Positions 1 to 5,248 of a stretch of 8,363 bases of DNA are shown piece by piece; within the stretch, counting starts at the first letter, position 1; the number at the start of each line of letters is the position of its first letter. This stretch comes from Lachnospiraceae bacterium (GTDB lineage: Bacteria > Bacillota_A > Clostridia > Lachnospirales > Lachnospiraceae). The notes below the pieces were generated by a model. It did no database searches. It had not been told where the DNA came from and saw only the letters and a list, made by a program, of their open reading frames with translations. A program made the translations under genes and the position numbers. The DNA is taken from contig JAEEWS010000065.1 of the NCBI GenBank assembly GCA_016287765.1, positions 1 through 8,363 of the forward strand, read 5' to 3'.

Positions 1-391
1 TCATTTTTGAAAAGGAAAGCTCCGCATCGGCCCGTGAATATACTTCCTTTGATGTTCCAAGAGAACCGCCGATCACAAAAGCTATGTTACTCACTCCCCT
101 TACCGTCAGTTTTTCGATCTCTTCCGACAGCTCTGGAGAACTCATCTGCCTGCCGTTAATGGCAAGGAGGATCATATAAGCCCCGCCGGGAACAGCCTTA
201 AGGATCCTGGCACCTTCCGTGCGGCGGATCTGTTCCTCCACAGTTTCACTCGCACCATCCGGCGTTTTTTCGTCCTGGACCTCTATGATCTCAAGTTTGC
301 AATATTTGGAAAGACGCTTCGAATACTCATCGATGGCATCCTTAAAGAATCTCTCTTTGATCTTTCCCACACAAACAACGGAAATCTTCAT
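1..391 (-). CDS. rlmH: RlmH, 23S rRNA pseudouridine-1915 N3-methyltransferase (3' end cut off by window)
   Basis: RlmH is a SPOUT-fold methyltransferase that uses S-adenosylmethionine to methylate pseudouridine 1915 in helix 69 of 23S rRNA on the assembled 70S ribosome. Reading from ATG at 391-389, 130 codons are visible, beginning MKISVVCVGKIKERFF. This is followed by the family's DEYSKRL segment, the LAINGRQMSSPELSE region and the FVIGGSLG glycine-rich turn, which belongs to the SAM-binding trefoil knot. The visible part stops at LSFSKM. The family is about 159 residues long, so roughly the last 29 residues, including the conserved FPHQL/RAF tail, lie outside the window. GGAGG lies 13 nt before the ATG, which is rather far. 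The start overlaps the stop of a tiny upstream ORF in an ATGA, so coupled translation is possible. The family assignment is very secure. Confidence 0.95.
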   Translation of the reverse strand, partial: MKISVVCVGKIKERFFKDAIDEYSKRLSKYCKLEIIEVQDEKTPDGASETVEEQIRRTEGARILKAVPGGAYMILLAINGRQMSSPELSEEIEKLTVRGVSNIAFVIGGSLGTSKEVYSRADAELSFSKM

Positions 392-429
392 TCTGCCCTG
401 TTTCCTCCGATCTGACCGTAACCATTCAT
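388..429 (-). CDS. 13-codon upstream mini-ORF overlapping the rlmH start
   Basis: A short reading frame encodes MNGYGQIGGNRAE. Its ATG (429-427) follows a strong AAGGAGG (445-439) at 9 nt. Its TGA (390-388) overlaps the rlmH ATG as ATGA, the arrangement typical of translational coupling. The rlmH ribosome binding site lies inside this frame at a poor 13-nt distance, so ribosomes ending here could reinitiate on rlmH. I do not recognise the peptide. An alternative is that this SD is unused and the frame is chance; a second ATG at 425 is in another frame. Confidence 0.45.
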   Translation of the reverse strand: MNGYGQIGGNRAE

Positions 430-449
430 TCTACTTCGCCTCCTTGCGT

Positions 450-478
450 ATTATCGCAAAAAACAACTCCGTTTACAA
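450..478 (-). promoter_or_regulatory. Candidate sigma-A promoter for rlmH
   Basis: The -35 is TTGTAA (478-473) and the -10 is GATAAT (455-450), with a 17-nt spacer. A TG two bases before the -10 makes it an extended -10. The start of transcription would fall around 443-445, at the very edge of the AAGGAGG of the mini-ORF, which is awkward, so the real promoter may be farther upstream. Confidence 0.35.
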
Positions 479-504
479 GACACATCCCGCATCTATTATT
501 TCCG

Positions 505-540
505 GATGAACGCCCCACCATTTCTGACCTATCGTTCATC
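505..540. repeat. 8-bp inverted repeat in the rlmH upstream region
   Basis: GATGAACG (505-512) and CGTTCATC (533-540) are perfect inverted copies with a 20-nt loop. No T-run follows on either strand, so it is not a normal terminator. It may be chance or a regulatory hairpin. Confidence 0.3.
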
Positions 541-564
541 GAAGTATCCAATGATCTAAAAGTC

Positions 565-671
565 GGCTAAGCAGCTGGAATTATCCGGATTTAGCTTACT
601 ATTTTACTGACCGGACCAGGTTGCTTTTTCTTCATAGTAAGCTAAATCTTTGGTTTCCCGGTTGCTTAGCC
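565..671. repeat. Nested stem-loop between rlmH and the acetyltransferase gene
   Basis: An outer 9-bp perfect stem (GGCTAAGCA at 565-573 with TGCTTAGCC at 663-671) encloses an inner 15-bp perfect stem (GATTTAGCTTACTAT at 588-602 with its inverse at 634-648). Neither side has a terminator-like T-run. The structure fills much of the gene-free stretch 392-763. It could be a REP-type element, a transcript-end structure for the acetyltransferase operon, or a binding site. The pairing is seen directly; the role is unknown. Confidence 0.7.
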
Positions 672-737
672 TATTTTTACGTTTTCACTGCCCGGAAGGA
701 TTGCTTCAGCAGTAAGCTAATTCCTTGGCTTCCCCCC
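603..737. repeat. Two degenerate ~55-bp direct repeats
   Basis: Positions 603-660 and about 683-737 align as two diverged copies. Shared blocks in the same order are TTT-ACTG, CCGG, TTGCTT, AGTAAGCTAA, CTTTGG or CCTTGG, and TTCCC. The AGTAAGCTAA block of the first copy is the right arm of the 15-bp inner stem at 588-648. This is a different family from the GGGGACGGGG repeats. Confidence 0.6.
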
Positions 738-752
738 TTTTCCTCAGGGTCG

Positions 753-786
753 AAAATGAACCCCTAACCCCGTCCCCAAAGGTTCA
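753..786 (-). repeat. Single unit of the GGGGACGGGG repeat, overlapping the acetyltransferase stop
   Basis: The core AACCCCGTCCCC is at 766-777, flanked by AAAATGAACC (753-762) and GGTTCA (781-786). The unit covers the last seven codons and the TAG stop of the acetyltransferase gene, so it is both repeat and coding sequence. Confidence 0.85.
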
Positions 787-1345
787 AATTCGGAAAGGGT
801 ATCACATCCGGTGCGGGAGACACATGCTCTCCCAACATCTTCTCCATCCAGACCATGTTGTACCAGCGGCCGAACTTGTAGCCGCACTCATGGAAGGTAC
901 CCACAAGCTTGTAACCATTCTTTTCATGAAATCTGACGCTCCCGAAAGTGAGGTGCTCATCCTCTTCGCCGTCGGGAACGGATATGCACGCATTCACATT
1001 CAGGATATTCATCTTCCCCAGATTTTTTTCCAGATTTTCAAGCAGAAAACTTCCCAGGCCTGCGCGACGGCAGTCCTTCGCCACATAGATCGAAGTCTCG
1101 ACAGAGTGGTCGTAGGCCGCCCGTGTCTTAAACGCGCTTGCATATGCATAGCCGACGATCTTTCCTTCTTCCTCCGCCACCAGATAGGGATACTTCTTTA
1201 ACGTATTCTCTATTCTGCCGCGAAATTCCTCCACTGTCGGAACATCATATTCAAAAGTTATGGCTGTTTCTTTAACATAATAGGCATAAATCCCCAAAAG
1301 TGCCTCTGCATCCTTTGGTGTAGCAACTCTTATCTTCATATCCAT
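764..1345 (-). CDS. GNAT N-acetyltransferase, phosphinothricin-acetyltransferase-like
   Basis: A 193-residue GCN5-related acetyltransferase expected to transfer acetyl from acetyl-CoA to a primary amine. The acetyl-CoA pyrophosphate loop is visible as RRAGLG (93-98), after VETSIYV (82-88). The C-terminal FHEKNGYKLVGTF...GYKFGRWYNMVWMEK block (139-169) matches the Pat/Bar and YwnH-like branch known to act on phosphinothricin, methionine sulfoximine or related amino acids. The exact substrate cannot be read from sequence. I chose ATG 1345 because AGGAG lies 9 nt upstream; the TTG at 1354 would touch the SD. It lies 25 nt after the ArsC-like gene, so the two are probably one operon. The last seven residues, LNLWGRG, and the TAG stop are encoded by a dispersed repeat, so the natural C-terminus was probably replaced there. 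Confidence 0.88.
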   Translation of the reverse strand: MDMKIRVATPKDAEALLGIYAYYVKETAITFEYDVPTVEEFRGRIENTLKKYPYLVAEEEGKIVGYAYASAFKTRAAYDHSVETSIYVAKDCRRAGLGSFLLENLEKNLGKMNILNVNACISVPDGEEDEHLTFGSVRFHEKNGYKLVGTFHECGYKFGRWYNMVWMEKMLGEHVSPAPDVIPFPNLNLWGRG

Positions 1346-1370
1346 GTTTATCAACTCCTGATTTAATTTT

Positions 1371-1712
1371 CTATTCCCACTTCTTCCAAGTTTCGGGAGC
1401 GTATCCCACTGTGGCTTCTTTGCCGTTTCTGACTATCGGGAGGAGAAGCAATTCCTGATGCTCCAGCACCTTCTCTTCCTTATCGGAAGGCGACAGCACC
1501 GTTAACAGCGCAAGAAGATCCTTATCCTTGGCCTTCGGGTCGATCATCTTATCTATTCCGCCCACTGCCTGCTTTACGGAAGAAAATTCCCCCTTGGACA
1601 TGGGCTTTTCCCGAATATCTATGTCTTGAAACCGTACCCCTCTCTCCTTAAAGAATCGCTGGGCTTTTCTGGTATCGGAATCCTTTTTCGAGCCAAATAT
1701 CTGTATGTTCAT
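1371..1712 (-). CDS. ArsC/Spx-family thioredoxin-fold protein lacking the catalytic cysteine
   Basis: A 113-residue protein of the ArsC/Spx/YffB family. The order fits: an N-terminal beta strand MNIQIFG, the loop GSKKDSDTRKAQRFFKERG where the family carries C or CxxC, the DIDIREKPMSKGEF segment, and the late LLLLPIVRNGKEATVGY, which matches the family's cis-proline and second-strand region. Relatives usually read KKCxDTxKA; here Asp replaces Cys at residue 11, and the whole protein contains no cysteine. It therefore cannot work as a thiol reductase. A binding or regulatory role is possible, but that is inference. Start ATG 1712 has GGAG 6 nt upstream. It is first in an operon with the acetyltransferase. 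Only 25 bp separate its start from a large palindromic repeat cassette. Confidence 0.82.
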   Translation of the reverse strand: MNIQIFGSKKDSDTRKAQRFFKERGVRFQDIDIREKPMSKGEFSSVKQAVGGIDKMIDPKAKDKDLLALLTVLSPSDKEEKVLEHQELLLLPIVRNGKEATVGYAPETWKKWE

Positions 1713-1737
1713 TCGTTTCTCCTTTCAATGTCTACAG

Positions 1738-1934
1738 CAAAATGAACCATGGGGACGGGGTTATAGGCTCACTTTTTGACCCTTTGGGGACGGGGTTAGA
1801 GGTTCATTTTGGCGCTTTGCGCCGAAAAAATGAACCTCTAACCCCGTCCCCAAAGGGTCAAAAAGTGAACCTATAACCCCGTCCCCAAAGGGTCAAAAAG
1901 TGAGCCTATAACCCCGTCCCCATGGTTCATTTTG
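1738..1934. repeat. 197-bp head-to-head palindromic cassette of five GGGGACGGGG repeat units
   Basis: The left arm has two units (cores GGGGACGGGGTT at 1751 and 1786). The right arm has three inverted units (cores AACCCCGTCCCC at 1840, 1875, 1910), all at a 35-bp period. The centre is a small hairpin, GGCGC-TTT-GCGCC (1811-1823). Outer ends are CAAAATGAACCATG (1738-1751) and the inverse ending at 1934. The right arm equals the inverse of the left plus one extra tandem unit. The architecture resembles a bacterial interspersed mosaic element. It lies between a predicted promoter and the ArsC-like gene, so it would be transcribed as a long hairpin leader. Confidence 0.92.
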
Positions 1935-1938
1935 GACT

Positions 1939-1967
1939 ATTTTACGGCAAAGGCAAGAAACATTCAA
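1939..1967 (-). promoter_or_regulatory. Predicted sigma-A promoter of the ArsC-like/acetyltransferase operon
   Basis: The -35 is TTGAAT (1967-1962) and the -10 is TAAAAT (1944-1939), with a 17-nt spacer. Transcription should start around 1932, at the outer end of the repeat cassette, giving a leader of about 220 nt before the ATG at 1712. It lies just after the terminator of the neighbouring remnant gene. Confidence 0.55.
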
Positions 1968-1978
1968 TACACCAAAAT

Positions 1979-2002
1979 AAAAAAGACGCCGAAGCGCCTT
2001 TT
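1979..2002 (-). terminator. Intrinsic terminator with TTCG tetraloop
   Basis: Read on the minus strand, AAAAGGCGC (2002-1994) pairs with GCGTCTTTT (1989-1981) across a TTCG loop, with one G-U pair, and the strand runs into six T (1984-1979). It sits 16 bp after the stop of the beta-helix remnant and would separate it from the ArsC-like operon. Confidence 0.85.
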
Positions 2003-2018
2003 CTCATATATTTATTCA

Positions 2019-2372
2019 TCACTTTGCGCTGTACAAAGTTCCGTTTACATAAAGCTGATAGCCATTGGTGTTGATCCCGGAAGTATCTCCGGAAAGTGAG
2101 GTTATGCTGCTGTCTCCGGTCAGGGTCCATGTGCTTTCGGAATCCATGGTTACGGAAACGCTGCCTTCATTATTTACAGCTCCGGTAAAGTCGGAATTTG
2201 TAAGGTTAAAACTCAAAGTGGAAATAGAATCTACCGTAATATCTCCTTCCAGGGTCTGATCCTTCGCATTAAAGGTACATTTTCCACCGTTACTGCCGTC
2301 CTTTCCCCATCTGCCGGCGGATACAGTCAAAAGCCCGCCGTCCTCTGAAAGCACCAGCTCGGCATGCCTTCC
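2019..2372 (-). pseudogene. C-terminal remnant of a beta-helix surface/adhesin-like protein
   Basis: The frame encodes about 110 residues rich in Ser, Thr, Asn, Gly and Asp, with short beta-strand-like repeats: LLTVSAGRWG, DQTLEGDITVDSISTLSFNL, SVSVTMDSESTWTLTGDSSI, and the end INTNGYQLYVNGTLYSAK. From memory this resembles the C-terminal rungs of large clostridial right-handed beta-helix surface proteins. There is no signal peptide, no ATG start with an SD, and the open frame only reaches an in-frame stop at 2438-2436; family-like sequence begins near 2366-2372 (HAELVLSEDGG). A GTG at 2354-2352 is the only start candidate. I read it as a gene cut off at its 5' side that retains its own terminator. 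It may instead be the edge of a rearranged or horizontally moved segment. Expression is doubtful. Confidence 0.65.
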
Positions 2373-2443
2373 TTCTTTCTTTATCGAGTGGACAGGTACT
2401 TTTGATAGTTGTGATAATAGCCGCGGATTTTGTCCTTAATGTG

Positions 2444-2477
2444 AAAAAAGGTGCAGATTTTGTTAAATCCGCACCTT
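2444..2477 (-). terminator. Intrinsic terminator of the membrane-protein gene
   Basis: On the minus strand, AAGGTGCGGATTT (2477-2465) pairs with AAATCTGCACCTT (2460-2448) with one G-U, loop of four, followed by a six-T run (2449-2444). It starts 12 bp after the stop of the membrane-protein gene. Confidence 0.87.
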
Positions 2478-2489
2478 AAAATGTTCAGA

Positions 2490-3158
2490 TCAGATGATCC
2501 CCAGAGGGATCAGAACTATCAAAAGCACTGCCACAAGGCTCCACTCGCAGATCAGAAAATTGCGGCGTTTCTTGGGCTCCATATCGGGAACATAATTGCT
2601 TGCCAGGAAGAAGGGCACGTAGGTCGTGATGAAAACAGGAAGCACGCCCCACCATTTGTATACCCAGATGAAGGAATGATTGTCGGTGGCTGCCAGAAAT
2701 GATTCAAATAATGCGAAGAGCAAGGCCATTTCCAATGCACCCACCAGCTTGCAGCTGAAGCCTCTGCGGCCGTTTTTTGCGAAATAACGTTTATTGCGGT
2801 CCTGAGGCAGCATTTTAAAGGATATGATACCTGCAAGGGCAAACATCATGGAAAGCTCCCAGCATACGCCGATCAGCAGGATGAAGGTGGTGGACTGATT
2901 TGATACGGACCACAAAGGGTAGCCCGTAACGTGGGCGATTATGGCATTTACTATCTCGTAAAGCCAATGCACCCCATATAGCGCAAGGCCTGCGCAAACC
3001 ACCTCGGTGTTTTTCTTGTGGATCTCAGACCAGTAAACATAGAAAACCACCGCAAGAATAAAGATAAATGTCCAGTTGAAATTTTCCGTACTTCTGACAC
3101 GGATGGAATCAACCAGATCCATGGCTGTCTGTGAGCCATCTCCCCAAAATTGAAACAT
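2490..3158 (-). CDS. Six-helix integral membrane protein of unknown function
   Basis: I do not recognise this 222-residue protein. It has about six hydrophobic segments: around 30-47 (WTFIFILAVVFYVYW), 55-80 (including GVHWLYEIVNAII), 90-115 (TTFILLIGVCWELSMMFALAG), 138-158 (LVGALEMALLFALFESFLAA), 165-185 (WWGVLPVFITTYVPFFLAS) and 203-222 at the very C-terminus. Several acidic residues lie inside helices (WLYE, CWELSM, LEMALL, LFES), which suggests a functional core rather than a simple anchor. Between helices 3 and 4 there is a basic loop (QDRNKRYFAKNGRRG). ATG 3158 was chosen because GGAGG lies 7 nt upstream; the TTG at 3185 has no such site. It is monocistronic with a clear terminator. A promoter-terminator RNA unit lies just upstream, so it may be riboregulated. 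Confidence 0.8.
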   Translation of the reverse strand: MFQFWGDGSQTAMDLVDSIRVRSTENFNWTFIFILAVVFYVYWSEIHKKNTEVVCAGLALYGVHWLYEIVNAIIAHVTGYPLWSVSNQSTTFILLIGVCWELSMMFALAGIISFKMLPQDRNKRYFAKNGRRGFSCKLVGALEMALLFALFESFLAATDNHSFIWVYKWWGVLPVFITTYVPFFLASNYVPDMEPKKRRNFLICEWSLVAVLLIVLIPLGII

Positions 3159-3254
3159 TTTTTTACCTCCCTTTTTTGAATACAAAGCTTATAAATATCT
3201 GCAATCCTCTATGATGTCATTTTCACTTTACCACTTTCGGAAAAAATAAGCGAG

Positions 3255-3300
3255 AAAAAAATGCAACCGCATGTACACTCATCACATGCCGTTGCATTTT
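3255..3300 (-). terminator. Strong terminator hairpin ending the putative small RNA/leader
   Basis: The arms AAAATGCAACCGCATGT (3258-3274) and ACATGCCGTTGCATTTT (3284-3300) pair over 17 bp with one mismatch. On the minus strand a seven-T run (3261-3255) follows. On the plus strand only four T follow, so the minus direction is preferred. It lies about 100 nt before the membrane-protein ATG. Confidence 0.8.
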
Positions 3301-3393
3301 GACCCTAAACAACTACCTTTTAGAAATTGAAAACCCTAAACAATAAACACATCCCTAAGGGATAATGCCATCAACCCTGACAGCAAGTTGTTG
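3255..3393 (-). ncRNA. Putative ~140-nt structured small RNA or riboswitch-like leader
   Basis: A good promoter (3400-3428) predicts transcription from about 3393, and a strong hairpin with T-run ends it at about 3255. Near the 5' end AACAACT (3392-3386) can pair with AGTTGTT (3314-3308), closing a 79-nt domain. Inside it is a small hairpin ATCCC-TTA-GGGAT (3363-3351). The 11-base motif TTGTTTAGGGT occurs twice, at 3343-3333 and 3312-3302. The closed domain followed by a terminator upstream of a gene is the layout of a transcriptional riboswitch; an independent sRNA is equally possible. A tiny frame MALSLRDVFIV lies inside but lacks a convincing SD. I do not recognise a known RNA family. Confidence 0.5.
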
Positions 3394-3399
3394 GAATAT

Positions 3400-3428
3400 A
3401 TTATATCTTAGGACTTTAGTCTTGTCAG
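3400..3428 (-). promoter_or_regulatory. Sigma-A promoter of the putative small RNA/leader
   Basis: The -35 is CTGACA (3428-3423) and the -10 is a perfect TATAAT (3405-3400), with a 17-nt spacer. It is the best promoter match between the 557-residue gene and the membrane-protein gene. Confidence 0.72.
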
Positions 3429-3473
3429 ACATTTTATTTGTCTTTTTTGCCGATTTTATTACAATCTTTAGTA

Positions 3474-3482
3474 CCCCCCCCC
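3474..3482. repeat. C9 homopolymer tract
   Basis: Nine C followed by GGG (3483-3485) lie in the gap between the 557-residue gene and the small-RNA promoter, about 45 bp upstream of its -35. Tracts like this can slip in replication. No reading frame crosses it convincingly. Confidence 0.6.
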
Positions 3483-3505
3483 GGGAAATTTGACACTTTT
3501 TCGAC

Positions 3506-3558
3506 AAAAATCTGTCCGATATCCATATGTAACTGCGGGTTTATCTTACATAACGGAC
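3506..3558 (-). terminator. Probable terminator of the 557-residue gene
   Basis: Directly after the TAA, GTCCG (3558-3554) pairs with CGGAC (3518-3514), and inside it TTATGTAA-type sequence (3552-3546) pairs with TTACATA (3532-3526). AGATTTTTG follows on the minus strand. The internal side is asymmetric, so the stem is less regular than the others in this window. Confidence 0.5.
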
Positions 3559-5232
3559 TTATTTTGCTACCGGTTTTGTCCCATTCAGCAATTTCTCCTC
3601 CATCCATTTAATGACGTTATGGCACTCTTCAATTTCCGAGTAAATGTGAGTGTTTGATGGATCAGAGACAAACCTGTTGTGCAGGCCCCCCTGATAAATG
3701 ATCAGCTGTTCAAGAACACTTCTTCCTTTGTCTTTTTGTTCGATAAGATATGCTACCTTCTCCTTGCCGAATCGCCTGCAATAAGCCACGATCCTCTGTC
3801 CGATCTCTGTCATCTCTTCAGGCAATCCCGCCAGTTCGGAGGCGAATCTGATGTATCCGGCCAATTTGGATTTGTCTGATTTTTCTGTACTTTCTTCCAG
3901 CATTATGTCGATCAATCTGATAACCGACGCAAAGTTTCCTCCGGCTGCAGCCCACTCATATTCTTCTTTTCCGTCCATTCCCACAGACTCCAAAAGTGTC
4001 GCGGCTTTATATGCAGATAAGACATTTCCCGCTTTTTTTCCTTTTTTATACTCTTCGATCCTCTTTTCATTAATAGTATCCTTATCCCTGGGGTCGATGC
4101 CTTCCACCGCCAGAAAATGCCCGTCCAGATAAAGATCTCCCAGAAGGTTGTTGGCATTGCCAATCCCGTAATAGGATGCATCCTGTGCTCTCCTTTTCAT
4201 ATCTGCATAGTATTTCGCATCGCCTTCCTTTAACTTACGCTCCAGTTCCTCGATATACAGATCCGGGTGCAGGCCCTTGTAGCGTATATATTCGCTCTCA
4301 ATATAAGAACGATAGAACAGGGGAACGGGGAAAAACTCGTCTATGCGCTCCATTTCTTCTATGTAATGCATTATTCTTTCATATCCGTTCATAATAGAGT
4401 AGACATCGTCGCTCCTGATCCTTCCGGCTTCAAGCAAAATAAGAGTTCCCAGCGCCACGCAGTTCCCCGGTGTTTTGTCATCCAGCGGGGTTGCCATGGC
4501 TTTAATGATCTTAAGCATATCAGGCAAATTAAACACCATATTGTCTCTCAGCACTTCACTGAATCTGACGGTATCGGCCATCAGTTTCTCATGGCCCGCC
4601 AGCTTCAGCTTAATTGGACGTTCTTTTGTATAGGCATATCTGATGACGCTGTACAATCCGAAAGCAGCCTTGTCCTCTTCATTGTCCGGCACCAGTTCCA
4701 GATAATTCAAGATGATCTTCGCATTTTCGTACCTTACTCCGGTGCACCGTGCCTGAAAGATCTCGCAACAGTATCTTATAATAAGGGCATAGCTTTTCTC
4801 TTCCTTTTCGCTGTCCGGCTTTTTTCCGCTGCACAAAAAACTTACCAGCTTCTTTAACAGCCCGTCTCTCAAAAGCTTTTGAGTTTTTTTCTCAACCTCG
4901 TTCATATTTTTCCACATCTCGGAAACACCGCTCCCCCGGCCGTGTGCTTCTGTTTCCCTGAGTTTTTCAGGTGCATCGGCCGCATAGAGTGAATCAAGGC
5001 GGTCCTTTATCTGCTTTTCTTTGGTATCTTCATCATATTTGAGGTTTCCAAAGTCTTTTTCCAATATTCTCTGGTTACGGTGAGATTCTTCCTTGCTTGA
5101 ATTCTTTTCCATACATAATATTGCATAAAAGAACCCGACATAGCTTCCGCAGGGGTATTGCATGCCTCTGCTGCTTTCGTCAACCCTTTCACCGTTTATG
5201 AGCTTATTGTAAAAGTCGGTTATTATTCCCAT
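3559..5232 (-). CDS. 557-residue Sel1-like/TPR-type alpha-solenoid protein, function unknown
   Basis: A soluble, mostly alpha-helical protein with no signal peptide or membrane segment. Residues about 357-372 (GIGNANNLLGDLYLDG) and 400-446 (AGNVLSAYKAATLLES, then EYEWAAAGGNFASVIRLIDIML) resemble Sel1-like repeats, interrupted by a charged insert. Sel1 repeats usually mediate protein-protein contacts. The N-terminal 350 residues are helical and charged, with cysteines around 155-163, and I cannot assign them. ATG 5232 was chosen because AGGAGG lies 5 nt upstream. The open frame extends 48 codons farther upstream, but that part reads through a dispersed repeat and the end of the NUDIX gene. It lies 59 bp after the NUDIX gene with no T-run terminator between, so they are probably co-transcribed. 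Function is unknown. Confidence 0.8.
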   Translation of the reverse strand: MGIITDFYNKLINGERVDESSRGMQYPCGSYVGFFYAILCMEKNSSKEESHRNQRILEKDFGNLKYDEDTKEKQIKDRLDSLYAADAPEKLRETEAHGRGSGVSEMWKNMNEVEKKTQKLLRDGLLKKLVSFLCSGKKPDSEKEEKSYALIIRYCCEIFQARCTGVRYENAKIILNYLELVPDNEEDKAAFGLYSVIRYAYTKERPIKLKLAGHEKLMADTVRFSEVLRDNMVFNLPDMLKIIKAMATPLDDKTPGNCVALGTLILLEAGRIRSDDVYSIMNGYERIMHYIEEMERIDEFFPVPLFYRSYIESEYIRYKGLHPDLYIEELERKLKEGDAKYYADMKRRAQDASYYGIGNANNLLGDLYLDGHFLAVEGIDPRDKDTINEKRIEEYKKGKKAGNVLSAYKAATLLESVGMDGKEEYEWAAAGGNFASVIRLIDIMLEESTEKSDKSKLAGYIRFASELAGLPEEMTEIGQRIVAYCRRFGKEKVAYLIEQKDKGRSVLEQLIIYQGGLHNRFVSDPSNTHIYSEIEECHNVIKWMEEKLLNGTKPVAK

Positions 5233-5248
5233 TTTTTCCTCCTGCCTG

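Noticed and set aside
725..1201. Plus-strand ORF of 158 codons opposite the acetyltransferase
   Set aside because: It is antisense to a clear GNAT gene, starts within the repeat region, has no recognisable domain and no proper SD.
1352..1354. TTG start of the acetyltransferase
   Set aside because: The TTG directly abuts the AGGAG, leaving no spacing; ATG at 1345 has a 9-nt spacing.
1738..1934. CRISPR array
   Set aside because: The repeats are 35 bp with almost no unique spacers and are arranged head to head as a palindrome; no cas genes are present.
1738..1934. Intrinsic terminator
   Set aside because: The palindrome is far too long and lacks a T-run on either strand; nearby true terminators (1979-2002) look quite different.
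3300..3370. Eleven-codon leader peptide MALSLRDVFIV inside the putative RNA
   Set aside because: The only upstream purine stretch is three bases from the ATG, too close for a working SD, and the peptide has no attenuation-type codon run.
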